Shown in pieces: positions 1 through 11,100 of a stretch of 64,000 bases of DNA. Within the stretch, counting starts at the first letter, position 1; every line of letters begins with the position of its first letter. The translations under genes were made by a program, and so were the position numbers. Under the pieces are notes generated by a model. That model ran no database searches. It was not told the DNA's origin and worked only from the letters and a program-made list of their open reading frames with translations. The stretch is from contig NC_053497.1 in the NCBI RefSeq assembly GCF_905171775.1, forward strand, positions 103,985,157-104,049,156, written 5' to 3'. The stretch is from Rana temporaria. Its lineage: Eukaryota > Chordata > Amphibia > Anura > Ranidae.

Positions 1-240
1 GCCTCACTGTGCCCATCAAACGCAGCCACTGTGCCATTAATTGTCGCCACTGTGCCATCAATTATCGCCACTGTGCCATCAATTGTTGTCACTGTGCCCA
101 TCAATTACCGCCAGTTTGCCCTGTAAAATGCCGCCAGTTTTCTCCATAAAATGCTGTCAGTTTGCCCCCTGTAAAATGCCACCAGATTGCCCCCTGTAAA
201 ATGCCACCAGATTGCCCCAAAATACCGCCAGTTTGCCCCC
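1..240. repeat. Two adjacent minisatellites
   Basis: The first ~105 bases repeat a ~21-bp unit built around GCCACTGTGCCATCAATT. The next ~135 bases repeat a ~30-bp unit built around CCAGTTTGCCCCCTGTAAAATG. Both begin or run at the window edge, so total length is unknown. No coding potential is seen. Confidence 0.8.
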
Positions 241-409
241 CCACCCGGCACTTACCTTTACCCGGTCAGCCATCCTCCTCCGCGTTCATTCGAAGTCTTC
301 TCCTGCCCTCTATGTCGCTTCAGCCAATCAGGTGACCGGTAACCAGACCCGGGGAACCTGATTGGCTGAGACGCGTGTCAGTGTTAACCAGGGAACGCAC
401 ACCCTTTGC

Positions 410-560
410 GCCCTCTGGTTAACCATTTGGAAGCCGATTAGAGCCCACAGGCTGTAATCGGGGAGCCTATCAGAGCATGAGCATGAATCTATGTATTGTT
501 GAGTAAGTGGGTGAAGGAGAGAGGGGGCGGCGCTCCTGCGCCCACTATGGACGCACTGCC
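410..560. repeat. Dispersed repeat, copy A (matches 61981-62256)
   Basis: The stretch with GGTTAACCATTTGGAAGCC, GAGCCCACAGGCTG and GGCGGCGCTCCTGCGCCCAC recurs in the same order and orientation near the other end of the window. The copies diverge by substitutions and a longer middle in the second copy. I do not recognise the family and see no termini or target duplications. Confidence 0.65.
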
Positions 561-662
561 ATTGATTCTTACCACTGCTTCTAACGAATGGATAAGCTGC
601 ATTCTCACTGCTGTCTCTAATGAATGAATAGGCTGCATTCTCAATGCTCTCTCTAGTGAATA

Positions 663-1140
663 TTAAAGGGTCACTAAAGGAAAAACATTTTTTTGCTGAA
701 ATGACTGTTTATTGGGTATAGAGACATAAAAGTTAACTGATTCCTTTTAAAAATGATTAAAATTGAATTTAATCTATCATATAATGTGCCTCTAGTTTCA
801 CTTTCGGTTTTAAAGGTACATACATGAAGTTCCAGGTGAGAGGTGAGTCTGGAAGACTCACAGAACAAAAACAAAACAAATCCAGGGCAGTGTTTTGTTT
901 TTAAAATGAATCTGATTGGTTCTGAGGAGTTTTAGACACACAGTAATGACAGCTTAGACCACCGTGAAAATCTCCCAGTACCATGGTTATAAGGAAACAG
1001 GCAACCCGGAAGTGTGGAGATCACAGCAGAATTACAGCAACTTCAAAGCAAAAACGAACAATGAGGACATGAAACCAGTACTGCAGTAAGGTTAAGGAAG
1101 CTATTCAGCTAAAAAAAAAAATCCTTTAGTGACCTTTTAA
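663..1140. mobile_element. T2/Kolobok-like MITE, copy 1
   Basis: Starts TTAAAGGGTCACTAAAGG and ends with its near-complement CCTTTAGTGACCTTTTAA. TTAA ends and the TTAAAGGRR-like terminus are the signature of the Xenopus T2 MITE family (TTAA target). About 480 bp with no transposase frame. It is inserted in the 36-bp minisatellite. Superfamily is by terminal motif only. Confidence 0.75.
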
Positions 1141-1316
1141 TATTAATAAGCTGCATTTGCCGTACTCTTTCTAATAAAGGGATAGGCTGCATTCTCAGTG
1201 CTGTCTCTAATGAATGGATAGGCTGCTGTCTCTAGTAAATAAAAAGGCTGAAATCTCTGTGCTGTCTTAGATAAATGGATTGTCTACTTTCTGCAGTCTC
1301 TGGTGAAGAGATATAG

Positions 1317-1955
1317 GGGTAGATTTACTAAAACTGGTGCAAACAGAGTTTGGTGCAGCTGTGCATAGTATCCAATCGGCTTCTATTTCAGCTTGTTCAA
1401 TTAAAGGGTCACTAAAGGAAAAACATTTTTTAGCTGAAATGACTGTTTACAGGGCATAGAGACATAATAGTTAACTGATTCCTTTTAAAAATGATTAAAA
1501 ATTGATAAAAAAAACAATCATATAATGTGTCTGCAGTGTAGTTTCGTTTTTGCTGTTGTTTGCTGGTTCTCTGATGTACAGAGAGCCACTAGAGGGCAGT
1601 CAGCCAATAGAGAGCAGTGATACTTTGTCTAAAACTCCTCAGCACCAATCCAGTTTCGTTTTACACACAGCTCCTTGATTAGTGACCACCGTGAGAAATC
1701 TCCCAGTACTGTGGTTATCAGGAAACAGGCAACCAGGAAGTGTCCAAAACAGAGAGGATTTACAGCAACATCAAAGCAAAAACGAACAATGAGGACATGA
1801 AACCAGGACTGCAGCAAGGTAAAGGAAGCTATTTAGCTAAAAAAAAAAATTCCTTTAGTGTCCCTTTAAGCTTTGACAATAAAATCTGGAAGCTAATTGG
1901 ATACTTTGCATAGCTGCGCCGGATTCTGTGTAGACCTGTTTTAGCAAATCCACCC
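1317..1955. mobile_element. Palindromic MITE interrupted by a T2-like MITE
   Basis: Left arm begins GGGTAGATTTACTAAAACTG. Right arm ends in the imperfect complement GCTAAATCCACCC-type sequence, here TTAGCAAATCCACCC. Arms of ~85 bp (1317-1400 and 1870-1955) pair imperfectly once the insert at 1401-1869 is removed. TATAG flanks both sides (1312-1316, 1956-1960) as a candidate target duplication. A short relative lies at 39831-40000. Superfamily not assigned. Confidence 0.7.
1401..1869. mobile_element. T2/Kolobok-like MITE, copy 2 (nested)
   Basis: Same family as 663-1140: begins TTAAAGGGTCACTAAAGG, ends CCTTTAGTGTCCCTTTAA, with TTAA at both ends. It sits in the loop of the palindromic MITE at 1317-1955, so it arrived later. 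Confidence 0.8.
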
Positions 1956-2160
1956 TATAGGCTTCCTTCTTCAAGGCTGCATTTAGTGAATATACAGGCT
2001 TTATTCTTACCACTGCCTCTACTGAATAGATAGGATATATTCTTAGTGCTGTCATTAGTGAATGGATAGGCTGAATTCTAAGTACATCTTGCAGCGATTG
2101 TATAGGCGGCATTTTCAATCCCTTTTCCATTGAATGGGAAGGCTGAATTATCTGTGCTTT

Positions 2161-3070
2161 TTCCAATGCTGCCAACATTTAATGTGTTTGAAAGCTAAGG
2201 ATTTGATGGTGCTCCCATTTTCCAAGTATGCTTGGACTTGTAGTTCGCCAGCAGCTACTCTGTTTTTCTTGTCTACATGGTACTCTGCAGATTGTGGATA
2301 TCAAAGCAAATGTTTCATACAGTTATATATTGTGTGCTTTACTATATAACTGTACTTGAGTTTCTATAACGAATAGATTGTATTCAGCTCACAAAACAAA
2401 GCTACTGAGCTCACTAAGCACAAAAGCCCTTATACTGCTATAAAACTACATAAAACACAATTCAGACCTGCGTTACCCAACTAATTTGCCGTCACAAACC
2501 TGACGTCGTTCTGGGTGAAAGCCAATCACAGCCCTACATTCTGAAAGACAAAATTGCCATGGTAACTGGCGTCTTTTTTTTAAAGTCCCCTCAGGAGTGA
2601 TAGAAATCACTGCTAGGACACCAGAATCAAGGCCGGCAGGCATACAATACTGTGCCGCCATTAACATGTTCTGTGAATTATCACTGATTGTATGAAAGTG
2701 CGACCATCCCGTCGGCAGGAAATCCTTCAACAAAACTTTATTCCGTGGCAAGCAAAGATTTCTATGCCAGAACCTGAGGCAAAAGTATGTGAATATTTAC
2801 CTGAAGAAGTTAAAAGGATGAAAGCAACTTTATTGCATACAAACTGAGAGGGAAAAATATCCACATTTCTGTAAACGCTTCCTGCTGATAAAACATCAAA
2901 AATTATATTCATCTTTGCTGCATACTATGCCTTATTTTACACAAATACATGAAACACAGTACTTGGGCATATCAATTAGGTTTACCCTCATGACCTTTCA
3001 CCTTTTTCCCCCTTTCTACTGTAAAACCCTTGAGAACTCAACGTTCTGCCAGTTCAAAGTTATAGCAGTA
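2161..3070. other. Gene-free stretch
   Basis: No transposon termini or credible reading frame seen; short frames on both strands lack recognisable motifs. It holds one X-box-like palindrome (2553-2566), listed separately. Confidence 0.5.
2553..2566. promoter_or_regulatory. Candidate RFX X-box
   Basis: ATTGCCATGGTAAC closely fits the palindromic RFX-family X-box (GTTRCCATGGYAAC type). A single site can occur by chance; support comes only from similar sites elsewhere in unique DNA of this window. Confidence 0.4.
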
Positions 3071-3592
3071 TTAAACCCAAAGTAAACATTTATTATATTT
3101 CGGCTTACCAATTCTTAGATGTGATGGCTGCATAGGTTTTATTTTTTAGGCTTCCTTTCCTTTATTTTCACTCTGTGAACAGGTCAGTAAGTAGGTTGTT
3201 TTTCAACAAAACAAGCTGTCCTTCAGCTGTAGCAGTTCGAGGGATGAGACAAACCATTTACCACTGACAGGGGTGCTTATGATCATCCTTTCTTTATGTA
3301 AAAAAACTTTTATCCCTAAAGGAATAAACTGTTGCTGTAAACTGTTGAGTGGTAGCTGAAGCTTGGCTTCAATGTGTTAAATGTACTAGCAGATTTAGAT
3401 GAATGACAACGCTTCTGTCCAAAGGTGTCTCTGTTGCTACCTTATCCAGAGTGGAGGCACCACAATACATGTGTGTTACTGGCCAGATCACAAAGTAAAA
3501 ACAACAGAAAGCCTAAAAAAAAAAAAAAAAAAAAAATAGTCCAACATCTAAATGTAATTCTTTTGTTTGTTTTGGGTTTATTACCACTTTAA
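3071..3592. mobile_element. TTAA-bounded MITE
   Basis: Left end TTAAACCCAAAGTAAAC and right end GGGTTTATTACCACTTTAA are imperfect complements, each with TTAA. Interior is AT-rich with a ~20-base A run near 3517. No transposase. T2-like by its ends, but pairing is weaker than in other copies. Confidence 0.55.
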
Positions 3593-3697
3593 TTTGAATC
3601 TAAAAAAAAAAAAAAAGTTATACAGTATGTCTCATAAGAACCTGTGTCTATGTATTTCAATCTGTGCACCATTTTACCAGGGAGGGTAACCCTAGAG

Positions 3698-4261
3698 CAG
3701 GGGTGGCCAACCAGTGGCCCGGGGGGCACATGTGGCCCGTGGAGCCCTCTGATGTGGCCCGCGACCTCCTGCTCTGGAATGGTGGGTTGACAAGCCCAGA
3801 TCGCAGGTTGCCAACCCGCCATACTGCAACATCAGTGTTGTGAATGGTGGTGGTAGAGGAAGAAAGCGGCTGCGGAGAAGAGCCCCATAGGCCGATGCTT
3901 TCTCTACAGCTAGTCTATGGCAAAGTTAAGCTAACCCGCAGGATAGACACAGGTGCATTATGCTGCACCCACGTTGTGGATAAACCGCAGCACATCAGGG
4001 TGAAAGCAGTCTTAGGCCCTTTTCACACGATCAGCCCAACCAAATAGGACCCTCAATTAACCTCTACATAGCGACAGATTGCCGTTTACGCTTGCCTACC
4101 TCCAAAAAACAAAAGGCAATTCGTCCCATTCCATCTGGGCGGTTAGGAGGACCTATAGAGTAGCCGTGACCTGTCATCCGTCCGCTCCGCTCAATGTGGC
4201 CCGCGACTGGTTACCAAGTTGCTTAAGTGGCCCTCGCTCTTCAAAAGGTTGGGCACCCCTG
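3698..4261. mobile_element. Non-autonomous hAT element, 564 bp
   Basis: Termini CAGGGGTGGCCAACC and GGTTGGGCACCCCTG are inverted repeats. The 8-bp target duplication CCCTAGAG is perfect (3690-3697 and 4262-4269), which is diagnostic of hAT transposition. No transposase frame, so it must have been mobilised in trans. Confidence 0.9.
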
Positions 4262-4269
4262 CCCTAGAG

Positions 4270-5820
4270 CTAGAATTGCAGGAAAATATGAATGTAAGCT
4301 ATACTGCCAAAGAATTCCCACATATTTGCTGCATAAGCATACACACAGCTTGGATACGAGAGCTTCCTCCTGGATGCAGAGCAGGTGGGACAGAGATCTA
4401 GTGCTAAGTACATTAGGTGCTGTATTGATCCGTGTAACAGGATTGCTGATTCACTTTATTTTCAATCCTTCAGATACCCGACAAAGCTCTGCATGTCCTT
4501 AGGCAGGGGGCTGCCCCAAACACTAAAAAATATCAACAAACAAATCTGGCATCCATTATGGTGGGCATACTTCCACCAAACATCTCCAAAATATGAGCAG
4601 GCACATCTTAGGCTCCACATACCGCAAACTCCTCTGAACAATTTTTTTTAAGGCTTGAAACCGGCCCTCAGAAATGCCTGTTTTGCCGCGTTTGCATGCC
4701 GTGTGTAGCTGCGTTTTACCGCGTTTGCGTCTAGACGCGTGAGTAGTGAGTAGCAGCAGCAGAGAGAGCAGATGTATACTTGTATTTGCCTCTATTTCTC
4801 ATTTTCTTTTGTAATGGTTCCCATAATTAGCATATGTGTGGAAATGCTCCTGACGTTGCTCTTGATGGGTACAACGATGTAGAAAATTGTGTGCGAGGTC
4901 CAGAGTTAGAGTTTGTCGCTATTGGACCCATCCATTGATTGAAAAATATCCTACCGACATTTGCTGCGCAAACATGTACGTACAGCTGGGTACCTACTCC
5001 GACAATTTTTTTTTTATTTCACACGCATGTCCATTGCCACATTTGATCTTCTACTGTAGACGCTGTGTAGACACTGATTAGATTAGAACTTGAATGAAGG
5101 GTGGGTGTCCAAGATAACAGTTGAGACAGTCCTGTGAATCATTGTCCATGCTACCAAGAAAACTTGAGTTAGATTGGTTTATTATTAACATAAATATAAC
5201 CAGGGAAAAATGAAATTTAAAGCAAAAACTTAAATTTCATGAAACTATGTTTGATCAAGTCGGGGGTCAAGCTCAATGGTGGGGTCATCTTTGTCAAATC
5301 TGAACATATGGGTCAAATTCCAATGAAAATTTGGATAACAGCAATGCTAGTGGTGCATTATAATTGCATTAAGGGCTATATACGGTCTATTATTAAAACA
5401 TTTTAAACAATTTTTTTATGTTTTTTCATCGTTTTCCATCATATTTTTGTCTTTTCAGGTCAAAAAAATAGGGTACCTTTAAAAACGCTTATAAATGAAA
5501 AACGCGTCTTAACGTGGGTACCGCATTTAGCGTCTGAACCCATTTTTTTGCTTTTAAAAAAACGCTGTTAAACGCAACTGCATACAAATGGCAATAAAAC
5601 GAGACTGTGAACATGGTCACATAGGATAACATTGAATGTGTCCAACTGCCTCTGAACATACGTTTAGCAGCGTCCTGTGTACATGGGGCCCAAAAGGGTT
5701 CCTGAACACTTCCCCTCACACAACAGAAAAGGCGTCTGTCTGTCTCTCCTTCCCCATGGTTCCAAAAGCCAAACTACAGAAACAATTTCAAGACTTTAGG
5801 CTGCAGACAATGGTCACAAT
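4270..5820. other. Gene-free stretch with a degraded MITE
   Basis: 4660-4740 and 5480-5690 are enriched in GCGTTT/AACGC words of the kind found in the 'corner' MITEs of this window, ending near GTGTACATGGGGCC at 5679-5693. Termini are not clean. The rest is AT-rich and unassigned. Confidence 0.35.
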
Positions 5821-6079
5821 TTAATAGTTAATTTAATCAAAGAGCATAACTGATTTCTGCATGTATAAAAAGCAGGCAGAGAATAAATAAAGAGATGAAA
5901 TAATGTGCACCTGCTATTCACAATCCAGGCTGGGTATACATAGGACTTACGCCTTTTCCCCACATCCATAAAGCCTTCTCTGGTTGCTGTGTGTGACTCT
6001 GCTTTGAAAATTCATCATCACATTGGCGCACAAATAAATGTATGAATTTCCGACTTCATTTTATATTGATTGATGTGCC

Positions 6080-6330
6080 TTGTTGATTCAATTCATCGAC
6101 TCTTGTCTTAAACCAGAAATCTCCATAAAATTAAGTATAAAAAGTGACTTGAGCCTCTATTTAGCATCTAGTAATTAATACCTAATATTTTTTCAGTTCT
6201 GTGCGGCAGTTGCCATAGCAATGACAAACACACTCTGCACATTCCATTGTTGTGAAGAGTTTGGTAGATGATCGTTTTAATTATGCAACATGCAGAAGCC
6301 AATGAGACTTCCCTGTCTCATTATATATCC
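6080..6330. promoter_or_regulatory. Candidate conserved non-coding element
   Basis: No repeat resemblance. Low CpG, AT-rich sequence with TAATTAAT (near 6173), an X-box-like GTTGCCATAGCAATGAC at 6209-6225, and TTTAATTATGCAA near 6275 (POU/homeodomain-like). This clustering in a transposon-free gap is what vertebrate enhancers often look like. It is inference without an alignment. Confidence 0.35.
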
Positions 6331-6451
6331 AGCTATAGAGAAGAACAAGGTGGTGGTGGTGGTGGGAGGATTGAATAAATGTAGAAACAGAATAAAGGAG
6401 GGGAGTGCAGAAAAAACTTGGAAAAAGAAGACCAAGGAGGATGAGGAAGAA

Positions 6452-6573
6452 TGAGAGGCTTTACTGTATTTTACAATGTATCAAAGTGTAATTTCTTCAG
6501 TGTTGTCACATGAAAAGATATAATAAAATATTTACAAAAATGTGAGGGGTGTACTCACTTTTGTGAGATATTG
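6452..6573. mobile_element. Tc1-like terminal inverted repeat fragment
   Basis: The sequence through GTGAGGGGTGTACTCACTTT and TTGTGAGATATTG ending at a TA matches the outer end of a common vertebrate Tc1-like family. Only this end is present; no transposase follows on either side. Confidence 0.7.
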
Positions 6574-6692
6574 TATGTTGGCAAGCTTTCCATTAAGAGA
6601 CAGGTTGGATCCCTGAAGTATCTGCATCTTGTACAAACTCTTATTATATAAAGTTAATAATCAAAATAAACAAATCACTAATCTCAATATTA

Positions 6693-7063
6693 GGCTGGGT
6701 TCACACTACGGTTTTCCCGTCCGTCAGCCGCATACGATTTATATGAAAAAACGTATGCGGCTGAAACGGACGGGAACGTATGGCACCGCACATATGTGCG
6801 TTTTCCATTAACATTAATGTTAAAGGAAAACGTATGCGGTTGCCATACTGTTTTAAAAACGACCGCAAAACCGTGGTTGAACACGGTTTTGCGTACGTTT
6901 AAAAAACGTTTTGCCAGCAAATCGTACGCACCCGGATGCATCCGAGTGCATACGATTTGCAATGCATTGTCTATCTCTACGTTTTCCCGTCCGGGCCCGT
7001 ACGTTTTCAATACTGAAATCGTATGCGGCTGACGGACGGGAAAACCGTAGTGTGAACCCAGCC
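6693..7063. mobile_element. PIF/Harbinger-like MITE with long terminal repeats
   Basis: Ends GGCTGGGTTCACACTACGG and CCGTAGTGTGAACCCAGCC are perfect complements, with a TTA duplication at 6690-6692 and 7064-7066 (Harbinger targets TWA). The interior is rich in CGTATGCGG/CCGCATACG words on both strands, so much of the 371 bp can fold. No coding capacity. Confidence 0.85.
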
Positions 7064-7404
7064 TTACCTGCAAAACATTACATTGCTTTACCTGAGATAC
7101 ACAGTACCCTCTGCTAAAGATTCTTTTTCTGCTGGAAGAGACATGAGATAGTGCAGCCCTTATTTACATGAAAATGGTTCTAATGGTCACACCGCAGGGA
7201 GTCTGAGCAAAGAATGGAGCATTTTAGATGCCTCTGTAATGAGAACAAGTTCTGCAGGTATTTTAGATGGAAAACTCATATGTGAAACACCGGACCACAC
7301 ACTGGAACTGAAAATAAAAAAATGCCTAAAATGTGAAGTTTCTGATAAGTGTCACCTGCAAAATGATGATCGGTTTTGCTAAAGAGAAGAATAGCAGCTC
7401 TAAA

Positions 7405-7855
7405 GCCTTGTACACACACACACAATACGATTGTTGGCCAACCAAGCGTCCGATTTTTGTAAAAAGGGTGTGTGCCAGGATCTTGTCTTGCATACCAACG
7501 GTGCACAATTGTCGTGCCACAAACAAGAATGTACTGACGTACTGCGCGGGATTTCAGCTCTTGAGCGCCACCCTTTGGGCCCCTTCTGCTAATTTCGTGT
7601 TTGGTGAGCATTGATTCCGAGCATGCGTGTTTGTATTTTCGACTTTTGTGTGACAGATTTGTGTACTGACCATACGAAAATCAGACAACAAACCATTGTC
7701 CATCGAAAATTTACTACCCTGTCATCCAACATTTGTTGGCTGAAAGTTGGATAACAATTGTCAAAAGAAGCGTAGTAACTGTAAGATTTTAGGACAACAG
7801 TCTGTCAACAGATAATCCCCTGCCAACAATTGTATCGTGTGCATGAGGCTTTAGT
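7405..7855. mobile_element. PIF/Harbinger-like MITE
   Basis: Left end AGCCTTGTACACACACACAC and right end GTGTGCATGAGGCT pair with each other, flanked by TAA and TTA. Interior inverted words such as CGATTGTTGG also pair across the element. Same general design as the elements at 16569, 50006, 51251 and 60707. No transposase. Confidence 0.6.
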
Positions 7856-8166
7856 GTCAGAGTTGGGGGGTGAAAAATGGCAAAGCAAGTGAGGAGAGAG
7901 AAAACACGTCATTGGTAGAATGGCTTACACAGCACAACAATTATGCAGGCCATATATTGATCGAAATTCGGCCCAGTTCAACAGGTGTGGCCGCTGCCAC
8001 TCAACAGAATGAGATCTAACGATTAACTTCTGACCAACTCGCTTGTTGGAAAAAATGTCTGCATTAGCAGTTTCAACCAATTGGCTAAGGCCGCTGATCT
8101 GTGTATTATGACAGAAGAGGGTCCTTGCTATCACAATACAAGTATATATAAAATAAGAAAGGGAGG
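7856..8166. other. Gene-free stretch
   Basis: No clear termini. 7940-8100 resembles the body of a MITE (GGCCATATATTGATCG and related words) but I cannot bound it. It abuts the 5'-truncated CR1 element. Confidence 0.3.
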
Positions 8167-8262
8167 TCAGAACATATTGGCCCCTCAAAGGATGATGAAG
8201 GAAAAGTGGTTACAAAAGATGAAGAGATGGTGAAGGTTCTGAATGTATTCTTCTCCTCAGTC

Positions 8263-9201
8263 TTAAAGCGGGGGTTCAGCCAAAAAAAAAAATGTAACAT
8301 TACATTCAGGCGAGTTTTTAGAATGACAATCGGGTGTTTTTTTTTAAAATCGTTGCCGTACATACCGTTTTATACATATATGCTCACCGCCATAGGCGTG
8401 CACAAGGGGTGTGCCTGGGCACACCCTAATCCTGAGGTTGGCAACCCGTCGATCTACCTGCTAATCGTGAACAGGTAAACCGCGATTCTTCCTTGCTGAC
8501 CCCCAGAATCTGGACAGGAAGGGCAGCAGGGCTGGGATATAGTAGAGCCGATCTGTATTTTCCTCCTGCAGCAGCTGAAAGTAGGCTTCTCCATCTCTCC
8601 CTCTCCCCGTCATCTGCTACATGAGCAAAATGAAGGGGGATCGGTACCAATATATGCCACCGCCACCTCTCCTGTCCCTGTTCATCTTCTTTCTGCTGCC
8701 CGGGTCCCCCTTGCACCCCCTCCATTGTTTCAGGATGGATAGTGGGGAAGAGGCCGGTACATATGTCCCACCACATGCATATGTGTTTGAGCTTTGAGGT
8801 GCACACCCTAATGCAATAGGCTGTGCACACCTATGTTCACCGTGGCTTTCAGCTATAATCTGCGGGACTGGGCGTTCCTAATTGATTGACATGCTTCCGA
8901 CCGTCGCATACAGCGCGTCACGAGTTCCCAAAAGAAGTCGAACATCGGTGCACAGGCGCCTTAAAGAACCGACTCGCAGTCCGGCTTCTTTCGGCAACTC
9001 GTGACGCGCTGTATGCGACGGTCGGAAGCATGTCAATCAATTAGGAACGCCCAGTCCCGCAGATTATACCCGGAAGCCACGGTGAACATATATCTATAAA
9101 ATGGTATGTACGGCAACGATTTAAAAAAAAACACCCGTCATTCTAAAAACTCGCCTGAATGTAATGTTAAAAAAAATTTTGGGGGTGAACCCCCGCTTTA
9201 A
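8263..9201. mobile_element. TTAA element with very long inverted arms
   Basis: Ends TTAAAGCGGGGGTTC and GAACCCCCGCTTTAA, with TTAA at both tips. After removing the hAT at 8391-8835, arms of roughly 230 bp pair nearly throughout (for example TCCGACCGTCGCATACAGCG at 8896 with its complement near 9015). T2/Kolobok-like by target and ends. It interrupts CR1 after its FFSSV codons. Confidence 0.8.
8391..8835. mobile_element. Non-autonomous hAT-like element (nested)
   Basis: Ends CATAGGCGTGCACA and TGTGCACACCTATG are inverted repeats, followed internally by GGCACACCCTAAT at both sides. Flanks CTCACCGC and TTCACCGT match 6 of 8; the intact opposite arm of the host element shows the original site was TTCACCGT, so an 8-bp duplication with later mutations is likely. 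Confidence 0.65.
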
Positions 9202-9239
9202 CAAGGGAAAAGGAGTCTGTAATGTTTATCTTCATAACA

Positions 9240-9501
9240 CATCTGTATGAACAGAGGATCAGCATTTCCACCCCTGACAGGACCGGGAGCTGTGTGTTTA
9301 CACACACAGCTCCCGGTGCCCGCTCTGAAAAGAGCAATCGCGGGTGCCCGGCGGCGTTGGCGCCCGCCGGGCATGCGCACGGGACTCGGGGGTGAGCGCC
9401 CCTAGTGGCCTGCGAGAGAGCTGATGTAGAGCTACGGGCTCTCGCGCAGGGGAGCCAACCTGCCGCCGTAAAACGACGGCGGCAGGTCGGCAAGTAGTTA
9501 A
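9240..9501. mobile_element. TTAA 'CCACTTAA'-family element, 3' part only
   Basis: Matches the right half of the complete copy at 26472-27379: CTGACAGGACCGGGAGCTG, a hairpin of TGTGTGTTTACACACACA type, GCCCGGCGG, then GGCAGGTCGGCAAGTAGTTAA. The left half is missing and adjoining CR1 sequence is deleted. Confidence 0.65.
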
Positions 9502-9712
9502 GGAACTCGGGTGATAGCCAGACCATTGTTGCTAATTTTTATGGACAGTCTATTGACTGGAATGGTACCAGCTGATTGGAGAAAAACCAATGTAGCACCA
9601 ATATTTAAAAAAGGTCCAAGGTATATCCCTGGGAACTATAGGCCAGTTAGGCAAACATCAATAGTTTGTAAGATCCTGGAGGGAATGTTAAGGGGTCTAT
9701 ATTAGAGGTCGA

Positions 9713-9740
9713 CCGATATATCGGCCGGCCGATATATCGG
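9713..9740. repeat. 28-bp perfect palindrome at the hAT end
   Basis: CCGATATATCGG, then CCGG, then CCGATATATCGG; the whole 28 bp equals its own reverse complement. It lies 10 bases inside the element terminus, where hAT transposases usually bind subterminal repeats. Confidence 0.85.
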
Positions 9741-10404
9741 GCCGATATTCAGTCATTTTGGAGAAATCGGCATCGGCCGATTATTATCCAAATGTGGCCG
9801 ATATTTAGCAGATCTGCATCAGCAGAGTGTGAAGAAGGAAGGAGGAACATGGGGTTCCCCCTCCCTTCTCCACACTGTCTGCAGAGCAGTGCCGTGTGTG
9901 TGAAGGAGAATGGAGCTGTCGGACTGATGTCGGGGTGGGCGGGACCCGGGGTGGGCGGGACTCAGCTGTCCAACACCAGCCAATGGGATGAGATCATTGG
10001 CTGGATAGCTGCTGGGTCCCGCCCACCCCGGGTCCCGCCCACCTCCAACATCACGATGAATCTGAGCTCCTCTCTCTCTCTCTGCTCTCACAGTTTCACA
10101 GCACATAATGTAGCTGAATGTGTGAAACTCTCTCTTCATACAGTTTCACAACTGCTGCAGAGAGAAAGAGGAGCTCAGATTCGTTGTGATGTTGAAGGTG
10201 GGCGGGACCCGGGGTGGGCGGGACTCAGCAGTTATCCAGCCAATGATCTCATCCCATTGGCTGGTGGACAGCTGAGCCCCGCCCAACCCGGGTCCCGCCC
10301 ACCTTCAACATCGCAATGAATCTGAGCTCCTCTTTCTCTCTGCAGCAGTTGTGAAACTGTATAGAGTTTCACACATTATCCGCTACATTATGTGCTGTGA
10401 AACC

Positions 10405-11100
10405 TGCCAGTGCCATCTGCTAATGCCAACCAGCCAGTGCCACCTGCCAATGCCATCCAGTGCCACCTGCCAATGCCATGCCAACTAGTGCCATCTGTTA
10501 ATGCCATCCAGTGCCACCTGTCAATGCCATCCAGTGCCACCTGCCAGTGGCAAGGCCATCCAGTGCCACCTGCCAATACCATCCAGTGCCACCTGCTAAT
10601 GCCATCCAGTGCCACCTGGCATTACCAATGCCACCTGCCAATGCCATCCAGTGCCACCTGCCAATGCCACCCAGTGCCATCCAGTGCCATCTGCCAGTGC
10701 CATCCAGTGCCACCTGCTAGTGCCAACTAGTGCCACCTGCCAAGGCCATCCAGTGCCACCTGCCAATTAGTGCCACCTGCCAATTAGTGCCACCTGCCAG
10801 TGCCAACCAGTGCCATCTGCCAGTGCGAACTATTGCCAATTAGTGCCACCTGCCAGTACCATCCAGTGCCACGTGCCAAATAGTGCCACCTGCCAGTGCC
10901 AATTAGTGCCACCTGCCAGTGCCAATTAGTGCCACCTGCCAGTGCCAATTAGTGTCACCTGCCACTGCCACCTTAGTGCCACGTGCCAACCAGTGCCACC
11001 TGCCAGTGCCATTCAGTGCCACCTGCCAATCAGTGCCATCTGCTTTTGCCAATTGGTTCCATCCAGTGCAATCTGCCAGTGCCAATTAGCGCCACCTGCC
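10405..11100. repeat. Minisatellite inside the hAT element
   Basis: About 700 bp of variant units such as GCCACCTGCCAATGCCATCC and GTGCCAATTAGTGCCACC. Short frames on both strands are repeats of this unit, not genes. A related style of repeat lies at 44385-44760. Confidence 0.85.

Larger units (their letters stand above)
555..2160. repeat. ~36-bp minisatellite, interrupted by MITEs
   Basis: Units resembling GAATGGATAGGCTGCATTCT followed by CAGTGCTGTCTCTAAT recur at 555-662, 1141-1316 and 1959-2160. Read on the minus strand, the last block translates as a 12-residue periodic pattern, consistent with a 36-bp period. The three blocks become one array when the elements at 663-1140 and 1317-1955 are removed. 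Confidence 0.75.

Noticed and set aside
1..240. Regular repeats that could suggest a CRISPR array
   Set aside because: Units are contiguous and degenerate with no unique spacers, and the DNA is vertebrate.
8426..8830. 134-residue minus-strand frame
   Set aside because: Lies wholly inside the hAT at 8391-8835 and has no recognisable domain.
10388..10730. Overlapping frames of ~70-106 residues on both strands
   Set aside because: They are translations of the minisatellite; the periodic residues follow the DNA repeat.
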